This document shows, piece after piece, positions 7,068 to 14,395 of a stretch of DNA of 26,155 nucleotides (its first letter is position 1; each line of letters opens with the position of its first letter). The DNA lies in the IMG/VR virus record IMGVR_UViG_3300012354_000012, positions 1 through 26,155 of that record, one strand, 5' to 3'. Both the position numbers and the translations under genes were made by a program. The notes under the pieces are model-generated. The model did not search any database. It was not told the origin of the DNA and saw only the letters and a list, made by a program, of their open reading frames with translations. The stretch comes from a virus.

Positions 7068-9628
7068 TTACCGAGCGCTCCGTTCATCGCCTTGCGGTGA
7101 TCGTTCGCGGTTGTAATGACCAGGCGCGCGAAGCTGGGAGAGCCTTTAAACTTTTCAACTACGAGAGCCGGGTCAAGACCTAACTGGATGAAGGCGCCGC
7201 TCTCGCTTAGGTTGTTGGCACTCGCGGTCGTGTCTTTCCCTGTCACAACCCCGCCCGATGCAAAGTAACCCTTGGGGCTTTGCATTACGCGGGCGCCCAG
7301 GTTGTTAATTGCCTCGAGCATGGGCAGGATGCCAGGCTGTTTTACAGCCGCCGCCTTGACCACAAATTCCCTATTCGACAAGCGGGTAGGGATGCTGTCG
7401 CTGGTTGCGGTTCCAGGGCCGGTGACCAGCCCGCCCTCAGCTTTGCCGCCAATTCCGAACAACCCACCAAGAAAGCCAAAGAACCCGCCTCCCCCACCGC
7501 CGCCTCCGCCCTCTTTGTGCTTGTCGAGGAGATCTCCAAAGAGCTTGGCTTGAATTTGTGCCGCGATCAGTGAGGCGATGACCTGCTGCATCGATTGCAG
7601 GACGCTTAAAGCCAATCCGCGGAATGCGTCGCCCAGGCTGTCGGCCTGAGTAATGCCCTGGGCGAGGAATTGTTGCAAGCTGGATCCAACCGCGTTTTCT
7701 ATGCCCGTTTTGAGCGCTGCAGTCGACTGTGCAGCCCGATTGGTGGCCGTGGCAAGGTTACTGACCTCCTGAGCGAGACGGCGCGCGTTTTCGATTCTTT
7801 CAGGATCTCCGCTGGCCTGGGCCGCAACCGTCGCCTGGTTGGCAATCTCTGTAAGGGTAAAGAGCCGCTGTCTTTCGAAGTTGAGCAGCTGCTGATCGGC
7901 CTGGCTCTGGAAAAGGGTACCGTTTGCCACCTGGTTCGACAGATCAGCTTGCTTTGCAGCGATGTCATTCAAAGCCACGTCGCCCGCTTGTTTGAGATCG
8001 TCAAACTGTATCTTTGCTTTGCCGACGTTCAAGAAATTGTCGACCTGCTCTTGCTGGTCGGGTGCGCCCGCCTGCTTGAGCAGGATGGAGAACTGATTGG
8101 CTTCTTTCTGCAGCGCCGCCAGTTCCTTTTCATGGCGGTCGCCTTGAAGGGCGCCCAGCTTCGATTCGAAGTCTAAGAGTTTTTGCGAGAGCGCGGTTTC
8201 ATCCGCCGCCTGGTCAGCAGCCAGCTTGCTGAGTTGTTTTTGGCCATCGATCTCGGCCAGGGTTGCTTTTGCGTGTTCGTCGTCGATGGCTTTTTGCCGC
8301 GCTGCTTGCGTCTCCCCCGCGCCGAGAGGCGCCCTTTTCAGGACCTCTATGGCCTGGTCCGTAGCATCGATCTCGGCTTGAGACTGATTCAAAATTATGT
8401 TAGTGCGGTCCTCGTAATACCGCTGCAAGCTCTTCAATCCTTGGGCATAGGCTTTCTGGTCATCCGCTTCCTGTTGAGAGAGCGCGGCCTGCCGAATCTT
8501 GCGGGCGTTATTGATTGCCGCCAGCTGCGCGTTCAGGGCATCCTTCGTGGCAGCGCTGTTGGTGATGTTCGCCGTGCCGGTCGCTGCCGCAGGGTCAGGC
8601 TGACCTTTGGGCGCCAGGGCTGATTCAATCGCCGCCAGCCGGGCCTTCGCTGCCTCCTCTTGCTCTTTAAAAACACGGATTAAGGCTGCTTTGGCTTGGG
8701 CCGCGTCGCGGGTTGAGATGAGCACAAAAAGCCCGGTCAACCCAGCTGAGATCGCTGCTACAAAGCCATCCACGGCGTTGAACACTTTGACGAGGCCAAT
8801 GGTAAAGGCGGTTAAGAACACCCCGAGATCCTCACCGAGTTGTTTGGCGCCGCCGTCGCTGCTGGTGATGATGTTCGCAATAATCCGGGCGGTCTGCGCA
8901 ACCGCAGGGACCAGCCCGGCTGTGAATTGGGTAGTCAGGGCGGTTGAGGTAGCTTTCAGGTCATCCAGCGCGTCGTTCGCCGCTTTAAACGCCTCGACGT
9001 CCTCCACACCCAACACCAGGCCTAGTTCTTTTGCTTGCGCCGTCAGGGCGGGCAGCTTGTCGCTGGAGATCGAATCTAGGATAGGAATGAGCTCAGAGCC
9101 CCCGCGACCAAAAATCCTCTGTGCCAGGGCAGCCTTGTTGAAAGACGGGGGTAATCCGGCGAGCTTGTCAATGACCGCCTGCAGTTTCTGAGTGTCAGTC
9201 AGTCCGGAGAGCGCGTTGGGGTTTCCAAACAGGCCGGTGATGGTGTCTTTTGCTTGCTGGCTTCCCTCTTGAAGTTCTGTGAAGAACTTCGCGGACCGCT
9301 GCAGTCCGGTGTTCATGGCCTCCGTGCTGACGTGAGCCTTGCGGGCCGCAAGCTCATAAACCTGCAGCTGCTGGGTGCTAATCCCGATGCGCTGCGCCAT
9401 TTTGGTTTGCGCGTCGACCGTGTCAATGGTCTTGTCAACCAGGGCCGCGAGGCCGGTCACAGCAGCGCCGACCGCGAGGGCGCCCAGGGTGTTTCCAATT
9501 GAGGTAAAGGCTTTATCGATCGCGCCCGCATCGAGAGCGCTCTTTTTGCCCTGGGCGCTGATTTTCTTAAAGGCGTCTAAGACATCTTGCACGCCCTCCG
9601 CACTCAGCCTAACCCTAACGTCAGCCAT
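7064..9628 (-). CDS. Tape measure protein
   Basis: The 854-aa product is the longest in the window and has the usual tape measure layout. Its N-terminal region has a hydrophobic segment (LGALAVGAAVTGLAALV, about 48-64), followed by TQQLQVYELAARK and a globular part. There is a second hydrophobic region near 250-300, a long alanine/glutamine-rich coiled-coil region, and a glycine run near 695-720. The C-terminal block contains GGLVTGPGTATSDSIPTRLS, REFVVKAAAV and YFASGGVV, a signature of this family. With the usual 1.5 angstrom per residue, the tail would be about 125-130 nm. ATG at 9628 overlaps the stop of the frameshift extension (TGATG). It sets tail length and is expected to leave with the DNA. 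Confidence 0.92.
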   Translation of the reverse strand: MADVRVRLSAEGVQDVLDAFKKISAQGKKSALDAGAIDKAFTSIGNTLGALAVGAAVTGLAALVDKTIDTVDAQTKMAQRIGISTQQLQVYELAARKAHVSTEAMNTGLQRSAKFFTELQEGSQQAKDTITGLFGNPNALSGLTDTQKLQAVIDKLAGLPPSFNKAALAQRIFGRGGSELIPILDSISSDKLPALTAQAKELGLVLGVEDVEAFKAANDALDDLKATSTALTTQFTAGLVPAVAQTARIIANIITSSDGGAKQLGEDLGVFLTAFTIGLVKVFNAVDGFVAAISAGLTGLFVLISTRDAAQAKAALIRVFKEQEEAAKARLAAIESALAPKGQPDPAAATGTANITNSAATKDALNAQLAAINNARKIRQAALSQQEADDQKAYAQGLKSLQRYYEDRTNIILNQSQAEIDATDQAIEVLKRAPLGAGETQAARQKAIDDEHAKATLAEIDGQKQLSKLAADQAADETALSQKLLDFESKLGALQGDRHEKELAALQKEANQFSILLKQAGAPDQQEQVDNFLNVGKAKIQFDDLKQAGDVALNDIAAKQADLSNQVANGTLFQSQADQQLLNFERQRLFTLTEIANQATVAAQASGDPERIENARRLAQEVSNLATATNRAAQSTAALKTGIENAVGSSLQQFLAQGITQADSLGDAFRGLALSVLQSMQQVIASLIAAQIQAKLFGDLLDKHKEGGGGGGGGGFFGFLGGLFGIGGKAEGGLVTGPGTATSDSIPTRLSNREFVVKAAAVKQPGILPMLEAINNLGARVMQSPKGYFASGGVVTGKDTTASANNLSESGAFIQLGLDPALVVEKFKGSPSFARLVITTANDHRKAMNGALGK

Positions 9629-9846
9629 CAGTCGCTCCTGAGAATTCCGGGCATCTCTGGTGCTTTGACTTTCCCACCGAATGCCGTCTTAGCTGCCCAC
9701 ACCACTATCTGAAATCGCCATTCCTCCTGCGCCTCGCGCCGCTTTACTTCGTGGTAAGCCCAGAGCGCTTCCGCGAGAGTGAGGTCAAGAACTTTCTCAA
9801 ACCGGAGAGGGTCTTGCCCGGAGAGCGTCCTGACGACGCTGTCCCA
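9628..9846 (-). CDS. Frameshift extension of tail assembly chaperone (gpT-like part)
   Basis: This frame has no start codon of its own near its 5' end but encodes a natural-looking peptide: WDSVVRTLSGQDPLRFEK, then LAEALWAYHEVKRREAQEEW and AAKTAFGGKVKAPEMPG. It ends at TGA 9630-9628, overlapping the tape measure ATG. It lies in the -1 frame of the upstream chaperone gene and is open from about 10043 down to 9628. In lambda and most siphophages, gpG/gpGT is made by exactly this arrangement. I place the shift near TTTTGGG (9849-9843), because the chaperone frame reads naturally up to there and this frame only after it. The alternative heptamer T TTT TTG lies at 9999-9993. Either site gives a 245-aa fusion that would load the tape measure during tail assembly. 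Confidence 0.75.
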   Translation of the reverse strand, partial: WDSVVRTLSGQDPLRFEKVLDLTLAEALWAYHEVKRREAQEEWRFQIVVWAAKTAFGGKVKAPEMPGILRSD

Positions 9847-10364
9847 AAATCCAAAGCTCCGGAATCCTGGGAGCGTGACGCATCGGTCCAGCGTCGTTGG
9901 TTTTCGTTTCCGCCGCGCGCGGGCGCCTGGCCGTTCAGGCGTTGGCTTACTGACAAGATTTGGGAACGCTTGGAGAACTCGCTCGCGGCCTGCAAAAAAC
10001 TGAGAAGGATGCCCTCGGCCAGCTGCTGGACCTTTTCCTTATCGGTCTGGTCCGTCAATTTCATGATGAACTCTGCGGTCGTATCGCACACGTCAGGCGT
10101 CCAGTCACTGTCTCGCAATTCATCCGGAACAATACAAACGCCGAGCATATCGCCAAACCTTCCCGCAGCCACCATGCGGCTATAAAGGCGCTGAGAGAAC
10201 TCATCAGCGGTTTCGCCCTGGATGTCGCTAACCAGGCCAGCGATGCCGAGTTGATAGAGAAGCGATTGCAGCCGGTGATCCTGTTTGACCATCGTGGCCA
10301 CGCATGAACGGAACTTTCTGCCAGCGAGAGTGAACTGAATGGGTATTACATCTGTGGGCGTCAT
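9744..10364 (-). CDS. Tail assembly chaperone (gpG-like)
   Basis: The start is ATG 10364, with GGAG 7 nt upstream; a TTG four codons earlier lies inside that ribosome binding site. The 206-aa protein begins MTPTDVIPIQFTLAGRKF and is mostly helical and acidic to residue about 125, as in tail assembly chaperones. The last 30 residues (after SGALDFG) become serine/arginine/lysine-rich and look unlike a selected protein, while the -1 frame becomes protein-like at the same point. Gene order (tail tube, this gene, extension frame, tape measure) is the standard one for gpG/gpT. A terminator-like hairpin lies upstream at 10396-10427. Confidence 0.75.
   Translation of the reverse strand: MTPTDVIPIQFTLAGRKFRSCVATMVKQDHRLQSLLYQLGIAGLVSDIQGETADEFSQRLYSRMVAAGRFGDMLGVCIVPDELRDSDWTPDVCDTTAEFIMKLTDQTDKEKVQQLAEGILLSFLQAASEFSKRSQILSVSQRLNGQAPARGGNENQRRWTDASRSQDSGALDFGTASSGRSPGKTLSGLRKFLTSLSRKRSGLTTK
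9843..9849 (-). other. Candidate -1 frameshift site TTTTGGG
   Basis: In the chaperone frame the codons are GAT TTT GGG. A one-base backward slip lets the TTT codon re-pair perfectly on the run of four T. Coding character passes from the chaperone frame to the -1 frame right here, which is why I prefer it. The site is not a perfect X XXY YYZ heptamer, because GGG would re-pair on TGG with one mismatch. Confidence 0.45.
9993..9999 (-). other. Alternative -1 frameshift heptamer T TTT TTG
   Basis: The chaperone codons AGT TTT TTG (residues 122-124) contain a perfect X XXY YYZ heptamer, and the -1 frame stays open from here to 9628. Canonical sequence supports it; against it, the -1 frame peptide for the next 45 codons is very basic and looks non-coding. 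Confidence 0.35.
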
Positions 10365-10395
10365 AGAATTCTCCAAAGAATAAAATTGAAATTCA

Positions 10396-10427
10396 AGGGC
10401 GTCGCGCGGGTGAGCACGAGACGCCCT
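10396..10427 (-). terminator. Terminator-like hairpin after tail tube gene
   Basis: An 8-bp perfect inverted repeat (AGGGCGTC at one arm, GACGCCCT at the other) with a 16-nt loop lies between the tail tube gene and the chaperone gene. On the minus-strand transcript it is followed by a moderately T-rich stretch. Partial termination here would make tail tube mRNA more abundant than chaperone mRNA. Confidence 0.5.
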
Positions 10428-10464
10428 ATCATCACAAAAGCGGGAATCGGAGAGTTAACCGCCC

Positions 10465-11295
10465 TTATGAACCTGATTCGTCGTCGGGCCGCTCATCCAT
10501 GCGACCGTACTGATCGCCAGCGACGCGCGCCGTGTCTTGAAGAATCTTGCACTTCAGGGTGAACGCCGCGTAATCGTCAGAAATCAGGCCGATGGCCCCA
10601 TCGGGTGTGAGTTGGCACTTGTAGAAAACATAGTTGTCTTTGGGTCCTTGCAAGAGATCATCGGCAGAGATGAACCTCACACGCCCCAGGATTTTTCCGT
10701 TGGACAACATGCTCACTTTTTTCAGGCCGTCAGCTGAGTCATAGCCTGGGATCGAACCGCGCCAGGTCGATATTGCTTCTGTCAGGGCGCCGCTTTCGAG
10801 AATGCGGATTAAGCCTGCCGCCCGGTTGACCTCATAGTCCGTACCTTCCAGGCTGCTTGTCGTCGAACCGTCTGACACTCTGAGCACGAAGGGGTTGATG
10901 GCAGGATCTTCATCTCCATCAGTCGCGAATAGTGGATACCACACGCCAAATGAGATCGCCACGCCGCCGTTCAGACTGGCGCCGTCGCGCGAGATATCGC
11001 TCTGTGTGAGCGTTGAGGCGTCACCTAGCAGAGCCAGCGCCAGGTTCTCGGGATCGAACTCGGTAAGCTCTAAGCTGACCTCGAGGTTGAGTCCAACGAC
11101 AGTTGACGCCAGCAGCGCGCGCAGCCCGGTCATAGAACTGGTTTTGTCTTTTGTGTCAGCAGCCGGCGTGAGGTCCACTTTGTCAACGTTGCCGAGATGC
11201 CGCCATTGATTGTTGAAAGAACCGTCCGCAGCAAAACGCGAGAAAAACACTGCGCCCGCGCCTAGTAGGAGATTCCTTGAATCAGGGGTACTCAT
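10465..11295 (-). CDS. Major tail tube protein
   Basis: The 276-aa product starts MSTPDSRNLLLGAGAVFFSRF, followed by WRHLGNVDKVDLTP, the N-terminal signature of a large group of siphophage tail tube proteins (a G-x-G plus FxRF strand, then an L-G-N strand). The rest is beta-rich with few cysteines and no signal peptide. It lies just upstream of the chaperone and tape measure genes, the usual place of the tail tube gene. GGAGG stands about 10 nt before the ATG in an A-rich leader. Many copies should polymerise around the tape measure. The 276-residue length suggests an extra domain (roughly 120-190) beyond the minimal tube fold. Confidence 0.82.
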   Translation of the reverse strand: MSTPDSRNLLLGAGAVFFSRFAADGSFNNQWRHLGNVDKVDLTPAADTKDKTSSMTGLRALLASTVVGLNLEVSLELTEFDPENLALALLGDASTLTQSDISRDGASLNGGVAISFGVWYPLFATDGDEDPAINPFVLRVSDGSTTSSLEGTDYEVNRAAGLIRILESGALTEAISTWRGSIPGYDSADGLKKVSMLSNGKILGRVRFISADDLLQGPKDNYVFYKCQLTPDGAIGLISDDYAAFTLKCKILQDTARVAGDQYGRMDERPDDESGS

Positions 11296-11333
11296 TTTTT
11301 TGTTTCCTCCATGTTCCGCTCACGCGGGGATTT

Positions 11334-11993
11334 CTACTTCCCAAAAATCGCATAGAGCAGCGCGCCGCCAGCCGCTCCGATTGCCGCGCCCTCAGGGCCT
11401 TTAGCCGCTCCGATTGCCGCGCCGCCGCCTGCCGCGCCCGCATAGAAAAGTCCTTTTTTCGCGCGGGTCCATTTCGTTCCACCTTTTGCCGCTGTCTCCC
11501 ACTTGTCCGCGCTCTCCTTCGCCAGCTTATATTGCCCCTGGGTGTCAGTGAGGTCAGCCCGGCAGGCGCCGAGCGTAAGCTGATCTTGCTCACATTGCAG
11601 TAACCGCTTGCCCATGAGAATTGCCGTCGACTCAGGCGTGATCGAGAACGAGGGCGCGCTCGGGAGAGTCTTGCGGAGATCCTCAGGCAGCTGGTCCGCG
11701 GTGACCGTTTTGATTTGACCCTCGGTGCCAGGCACAACCTGGTTGATCGCCTTTACGGCGTCAGCCATTGTTTTCAGAGTTTGTTTTTGTTGGTCCAATA
11801 TCTGGGATTGCTTTTCGAGAGCAGCATCTCGCGCGTCAATGCGTTTCTGAGCATCTTCCATCTGCGCGACGGCCGTTTTTTTAAATTCGTCCGCCGCCTC
11901 GAGCTTGCCGTCATAGTGACCGATCACGGCGCCGAGGCCGCAGCCAACGATCAATAGGACCGCCCCTGCGATGATGCTAGTTTTCCCCGTCAT
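11334..11993 (-). CDS. Membrane protein with coiled coil and glycine-zipper end
   Basis: The start is taken as ATG 11993 (AGGTG 6 nt upstream); a GTG at 12002 is also open. The 219-aa protein has one hydrophobic N-terminal segment (TSIIAGAVLLIVGCGLGAVIG), a long helical coiled-coil region rich in Ala, Lys, Asp and Gln (about 30-90), a cysteine pair (C-x8-C) near 134-143, and a C-terminal glycine/alanine zipper (YAGAAGGGAAIGAA and GAAIGAAGGALLYAIFG) that could form membrane-active helices. I do not recognise the family. Its shape recalls inner-membrane spanin-like or DNA-injection proteins, but neither is shown. It lies between a fibre-like gene and the tail tube gene, an unusual place for a membrane protein. 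Confidence 0.7.
   Translation of the reverse strand: MTGKTSIIAGAVLLIVGCGLGAVIGHYDGKLEAADEFKKTAVAQMEDAQKRIDARDAALEKQSQILDQQKQTLKTMADAVKAINQVVPGTEGQIKTVTADQLPEDLRKTLPSAPSFSITPESTAILMGKRLLQCEQDQLTLGACRADLTDTQGQYKLAKESADKWETAAKGGTKWTRAKKGLFYAGAAGGGAAIGAAKGPEGAAIGAAGGALLYAIFGK
11371..11423. repeat. 20-bp direct repeat in the glycine-zipper coding region
   Basis: A perfect 20-bp direct repeat occurs at 11371-11390 and 11404-11423, 33 bp apart, so exactly 11 codons. It encodes the duplicated GAAIGAA unit at the C-terminus of the membrane protein. In-frame spacing points to a recent internal duplication that lengthened the hydrophobic zipper. Confidence 0.85.
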
Positions 11994-12026
11994 TAGAATC
12001 ACCTTTTCTTTTTATGCTCAGGTTAG

Positions 12027-12104
12027 GGCTGTAGGTCTTTGAGTGCATCGTCGTAGACTGCTAATCTGCCGATCAACAGGCGACCTTTCCAGTTTCCTAC
12101 AGCC
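12027..12104 (+). ncRNA. tRNA-like structure, possibly a degenerate tRNA-Ser(GCT)
   Basis: A perfect 9-bp inverted repeat (GGCTGTAGG at 12027-12035, CCTACAGCC at 12096-12104) encloses a 60-nt loop. Inside, at 12053-12069, is a 5-bp stem with a 7-nt loop CTGCTAA, an ideal anticodon arm with GCT (serine) flanked by C-T and A-A. It begins 26 nt after the first base of the repeat, the distance expected in a tRNA. The D and T arms do not pair properly and no CCA follows, so this is not a functional canonical tRNA. It lies on the strand opposite to all genes. It may be a decayed tRNA, an RNA structure, or chance. Confidence 0.2.
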
Positions 12105-12122
12105 GTTCCCCTTCTCTAGTTA

Positions 12123-12142
12123 CCACGTGCGGTGACACGTGG
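12123..12142 (-). other. CCACGTG hairpin after fibre-like gene
   Basis: A 7-bp perfect inverted repeat (CCACGTG, 6-nt loop, CACGTGG) lies 15 nt past the stop of the fibre-like gene. No T-run follows on the minus strand, so it is not a typical intrinsic terminator. It may stabilise the fibre mRNA end or bind a protein. Apart from this and the tRNA-like element, the 12003-12156 gap shows nothing I can name. Confidence 0.4.
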
Positions 12143-12156
12143 CCCTTCTAGATTCC

Positions 12157-13611
12157 TTACGCGGTCAAGTACACAAGCGGGATTGGATAGCTTCCCGACC
12201 CGCCGTCCGATCTTGACCCCGGTAACGTTGAGGGAATATGCCCTCCCGAGATTTGCGATGACTTGAAAGACAAACACCGCGTAGTGCCGCGTATTATCCG
12301 TATCACGTTTCCCAGCGCTGTGCCCGCCACAAAAACGGACGAGGATGATATGTCAAACCCAAAGGCCATCGTATACGGGCCTGGAACTATCAATGATGGG
12401 TTTGTAGTGAGAACTCCGGCGACGACTGCCAGGCCGGTACCGAACGTGAACACTACCTCAAGCGCCAAGTTACCACTCGAATCGTAAAGACCTAGATACA
12501 TCTTCTTGCCGTTGGCCGCGTCCCCCGTGTTGATGTTTAAGTCGACGTTGGCTCCGGTGACTGAGATATACCTATTGATTTCAATCTCCACGAACCACAG
12601 AGCGTTCGCGGCTAAGTTGGAGGTTGGATAGCTTGACTCAGCAAGCCATATATCCAATGGCAACAAAAGCCCACTAACCCCAGCCACGGATTGATTTGCT
12701 CCTGCTTGCGCGGGGGTGGCTTTGTTAGTTAAGTCCGCAAAATTGGGTTGAGCCTTTGAGACCGATCCGTCCGTACCAATCTGAGTCAAAAATTGGTGAG
12801 CCGCAGAGGCGCTGGACATCACGCCGCCTTTTGTGGATGACGATGGGTTAGGCAGGTCCGCGCCTACTAAGTCCCGCGCTGATATGACGTGCGCCGCATC
12901 TTGCGCCAGTAATTTTGTAAGGCCACCAGATGCTGATAGGTCCACGCCAGTTCCGCCGTTAGCCAGAGCTTGAAAGTGAGCCAGGATCTGCGCATCGATG
13001 TAGGCTTTCACGGCCTTTTGGGACGTGTACTTAGTGTCACTATTTGCCGCCAGTAACACATCAGTGTCTTTGTTCGCCACATCCTCAGCTGTGAATCCCA
13101 AAGAGTTTTGTTTCGTGGCCAGCGCCGTGTTAACCGCTTTCTGTGAAGGGTATTTCGTATCGCTATTGGCCGTAAAGGCTGAGTCGGTGTCTTTGTTCGC
13201 CACATCCTCAGCCGTGAACCCCAGGGCCGCTTGCTTTCCTGAAATTGCCGTCGCCAGAATCGCGTCTGCTCCAGCCCTGGCACTCGCCTCGGCGGATATA
13301 TCGTCAGCAAGATTGTTCAGGGCGGTCTGCAATGCCGCAATATCGGAGATCACGAGGGCGCGGTTTGCCCACGTAGTTCCGTTGTAAACGAGGGCTTGTG
13401 CAGCGCCAGGAGAACTGAGCAGCACATCTGTTAGGTCAGCCAGGGCTGTGACGGCTGTGGTCACTACTTGAACCGGGTCGCCATCATCGTCACCGACGAA
13501 TAGTTTGTGGCTGTCGGTTGCTAAGGCAAGCTCTCCGGGAAGGACTGTCGGAAGGTTGGCCTCGAGACCGCGTTTCACGAGAATATTTGCAAGAAGCCTA
13601 AAGTCTGCCAT
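12157..13611 (-). CDS. Tail fibre-like / receptor-binding protein
   Basis: The N-terminus (LVKRGLEANLPTVLPGELAL, then ATDSHKLFVG) matches the short trimerising domain at the start of many fibres (major tropism determinant/hyaluronidase N-terminal type). LTDVLLSSPGAAQALVYNG and TTWANRALV follow, another common fibre motif. Residues 130-205 hold a 41-residue tandem repeat (LGFTAEDVANKDTD, then SDTKYPSQKAV or SDTKYTSQKAV). The C-terminal third (about 335-484) is beta-rich with no cysteine until near 455, probably the receptor-binding head. Total 484 aa. ATG directly follows the upstream stop (TAAATG), with GGGGG about 10 nt before. Its place between terminator-like and tail tube genes, rather than after the tip genes, is unusual. 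I see no diversity-generating element. Confidence 0.75.
   Translation of the reverse strand: MADFRLLANILVKRGLEANLPTVLPGELALATDSHKLFVGDDDGDPVQVVTTAVTALADLTDVLLSSPGAAQALVYNGTTWANRALVISDIAALQTALNNLADDISAEASARAGADAILATAISGKQAALGFTAEDVANKDTDSAFTANSDTKYPSQKAVNTALATKQNSLGFTAEDVANKDTDVLLAANSDTKYTSQKAVKAYIDAQILAHFQALANGGTGVDLSASGGLTKLLAQDAAHVISARDLVGADLPNPSSSTKGGVMSSASAAHQFLTQIGTDGSVSKAQPNFADLTNKATPAQAGANQSVAGVSGLLLPLDIWLAESSYPTSNLAANALWFVEIEINRYISVTGANVDLNINTGDAANGKKMYLGLYDSSGNLALEVVFTFGTGLAVVAGVLTTNPSLIVPGPYTMAFGFDISSSSVFVAGTALGNVIRIIRGTTRCLSFKSSQISGGHIPSTLPGSRSDGGSGSYPIPLVYLTA
12995..13224 (-). repeat. Two-copy 41-codon repeat in the fibre-like gene
   Basis: Two adjacent copies of a 41-residue unit share LGFTAEDVANKDTD and SDTKY-SQKAV at the protein level, and long identical stretches at the DNA level (for example around 13076-13090 and 13198-13212). 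The second copy is shorter at its end and differs at DSAF/DVLL. Such repeats lengthen the fibre shaft and can recombine to change its length. Confidence 0.75.
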
Positions 13612-14085
13612 TTAAAATGTACCCCCGTCTATGAAAAGACGGATTGCAGTTAAAGAACTCTGCAATGTTCCCCTGGGCGTCTGATAGCGAAACGACCAGT
13701 CGGTGTGAGCGCAAATTTTTGATTGATCAACCTTGCCGCTGTATTCCCATTCGGTGTCGATCTCTGTGGGGAACTCCGAGACGAGCCCTTTGAAAAGTAT
13801 TCGCGCGATCTGGCCGACCGCCTGGACGCCGAGATTGCGAAGATCTTCTGCCTGTGACTTTGTGCCGATTACACACGAGCTCAAGAGCACTGTCAGGCGC
13901 CGGTCGTCAATCGGGAAGGCGCCACTCTTGCTGAGGTTGCCGTTGTCGACGCGTTCGCTCCGAATTGCCAGCCGGAAATACTCAGCCACGTTGTCAGGAA
14001 CCGTGGCGCCTGTGTCATAAACGGCCACGCCCTGGCTCTGTAACGCTTGTTTCAGGATCTCCGTCACTGCATCCACGACAGTCAT
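13612..14085 (-). CDS. Tail terminator/completion-like protein
   Basis: A 157-aa protein translated with an ATGA overlap after the 103-aa connector gene. It begins with an amphipathic helix (VVDAVTEILKQALQSQ), contains an alternating strand region ending DDRRLTVLLSSCVIG and a helix QAEDLRNLGVQAVGQIARIL, then strands with WEYSG and DWSFRYQTPRG. This helix-strand layout and the position after head-tail connectors and before tail tube fit a tail terminator or tail completion protein such as lambda gpU/gpZ. No catalytic motif is seen. The assignment is by context. Confidence 0.55.
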   Translation of the reverse strand: MTVVDAVTEILKQALQSQGVAVYDTGATVPDNVAEYFRLAIRSERVDNGNLSKSGAFPIDDRRLTVLLSSCVIGTKSQAEDLRNLGVQAVGQIARILFKGLVSEFPTEIDTEWEYSGKVDQSKICAHTDWSFRYQTPRGTLQSSLTAIRLFIDGGTF

Positions 14086-14393
14086 TTTTTGAGTAAGAGC
14101 CGGGTCACGGCGCCATCCTGCAGCTTGCGTGCTTGTAAAATTGTGCCGGTGAATAAGGTCGCGGTGTCGGCCACGGTGACGGCGGAATCTTGCGCGCCGT
14201 TCGCCGCCAGGTAATCGGTCGTCCGCATTAGGACCGTGCTGTATTCGTCTATGCGCCCGCCTTGCCCCTGGTAGTTATCTTCCGCGTCGCGCTGACCGAA
14301 CTCGCAGGGAATCGGGTCTGAGGTTTCGATAACAATCGTCACCCCAGATTCACGAAAAGCCGCGAGAAGGTCAGCGTCGCCGTAGAAGGTCAT
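14082..14393 (-). CDS. Head-tail joining protein (FII-like position)
   Basis: The 103-aa product starts MTFYGDADLLAAFRESGVTI and ends with ARKLQDGAVTRLLL. The mix of TVLMRTTDYLAA, VTVADTATLFTG and the closing RKLQDG motif resembles head-tail joining (stopper) proteins related to lambda gpFII, which commonly end with a strand describing parameter changes between head and tail. It sits after the capsid gene and before a terminator-like gene with a 4-nt ATGA overlap. It likely closes the portal and accepts the tail. Family is inferred from pattern and order. Confidence 0.6.
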   Translation of the reverse strand: MTFYGDADLLAAFRESGVTIVIETSDPIPCEFGQRDAEDNYQGQGGRIDEYSTVLMRTTDYLAANGAQDSAVTVADTATLFTGTILQARKLQDGAVTRLLLKK

Positions 14394-14395
14394 TG

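Noticed and set aside
7670-8623. Two long plus-strand open frames (168 and 146 aa)
   Set aside because: Both lie opposite the coiled-coil part of the tape measure gene, whose Ala/Gln-rich codons leave the reverse frames open; composition is Leu/Arg/Cys-rich and unlike a protein.
8607-9191. 194-aa plus-strand open frame
   Set aside because: Serine/alanine-rich mirror of the tape measure N-terminal region; no start signal.
11282-11737. 151-aa minus-strand open frame rich in arginine and serine
   Set aside because: Overlaps the membrane protein gene in another frame; extreme R/S composition shows it is a shadow of GC-rich codons.
12027-12104. Functional tRNA gene
   Set aside because: The anticodon arm and closing stem look right, but D and T arms do not pair, no TTCRA loop is in place and no CCA follows; kept only as a low-confidence tRNA-like element.
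12157-13611. Diversity-generating retroelement, suggested by the Mtd-like N-terminus of the fibre gene
   Set aside because: No reverse transcriptase, template repeat or adenine-biased variable region is seen in the window.
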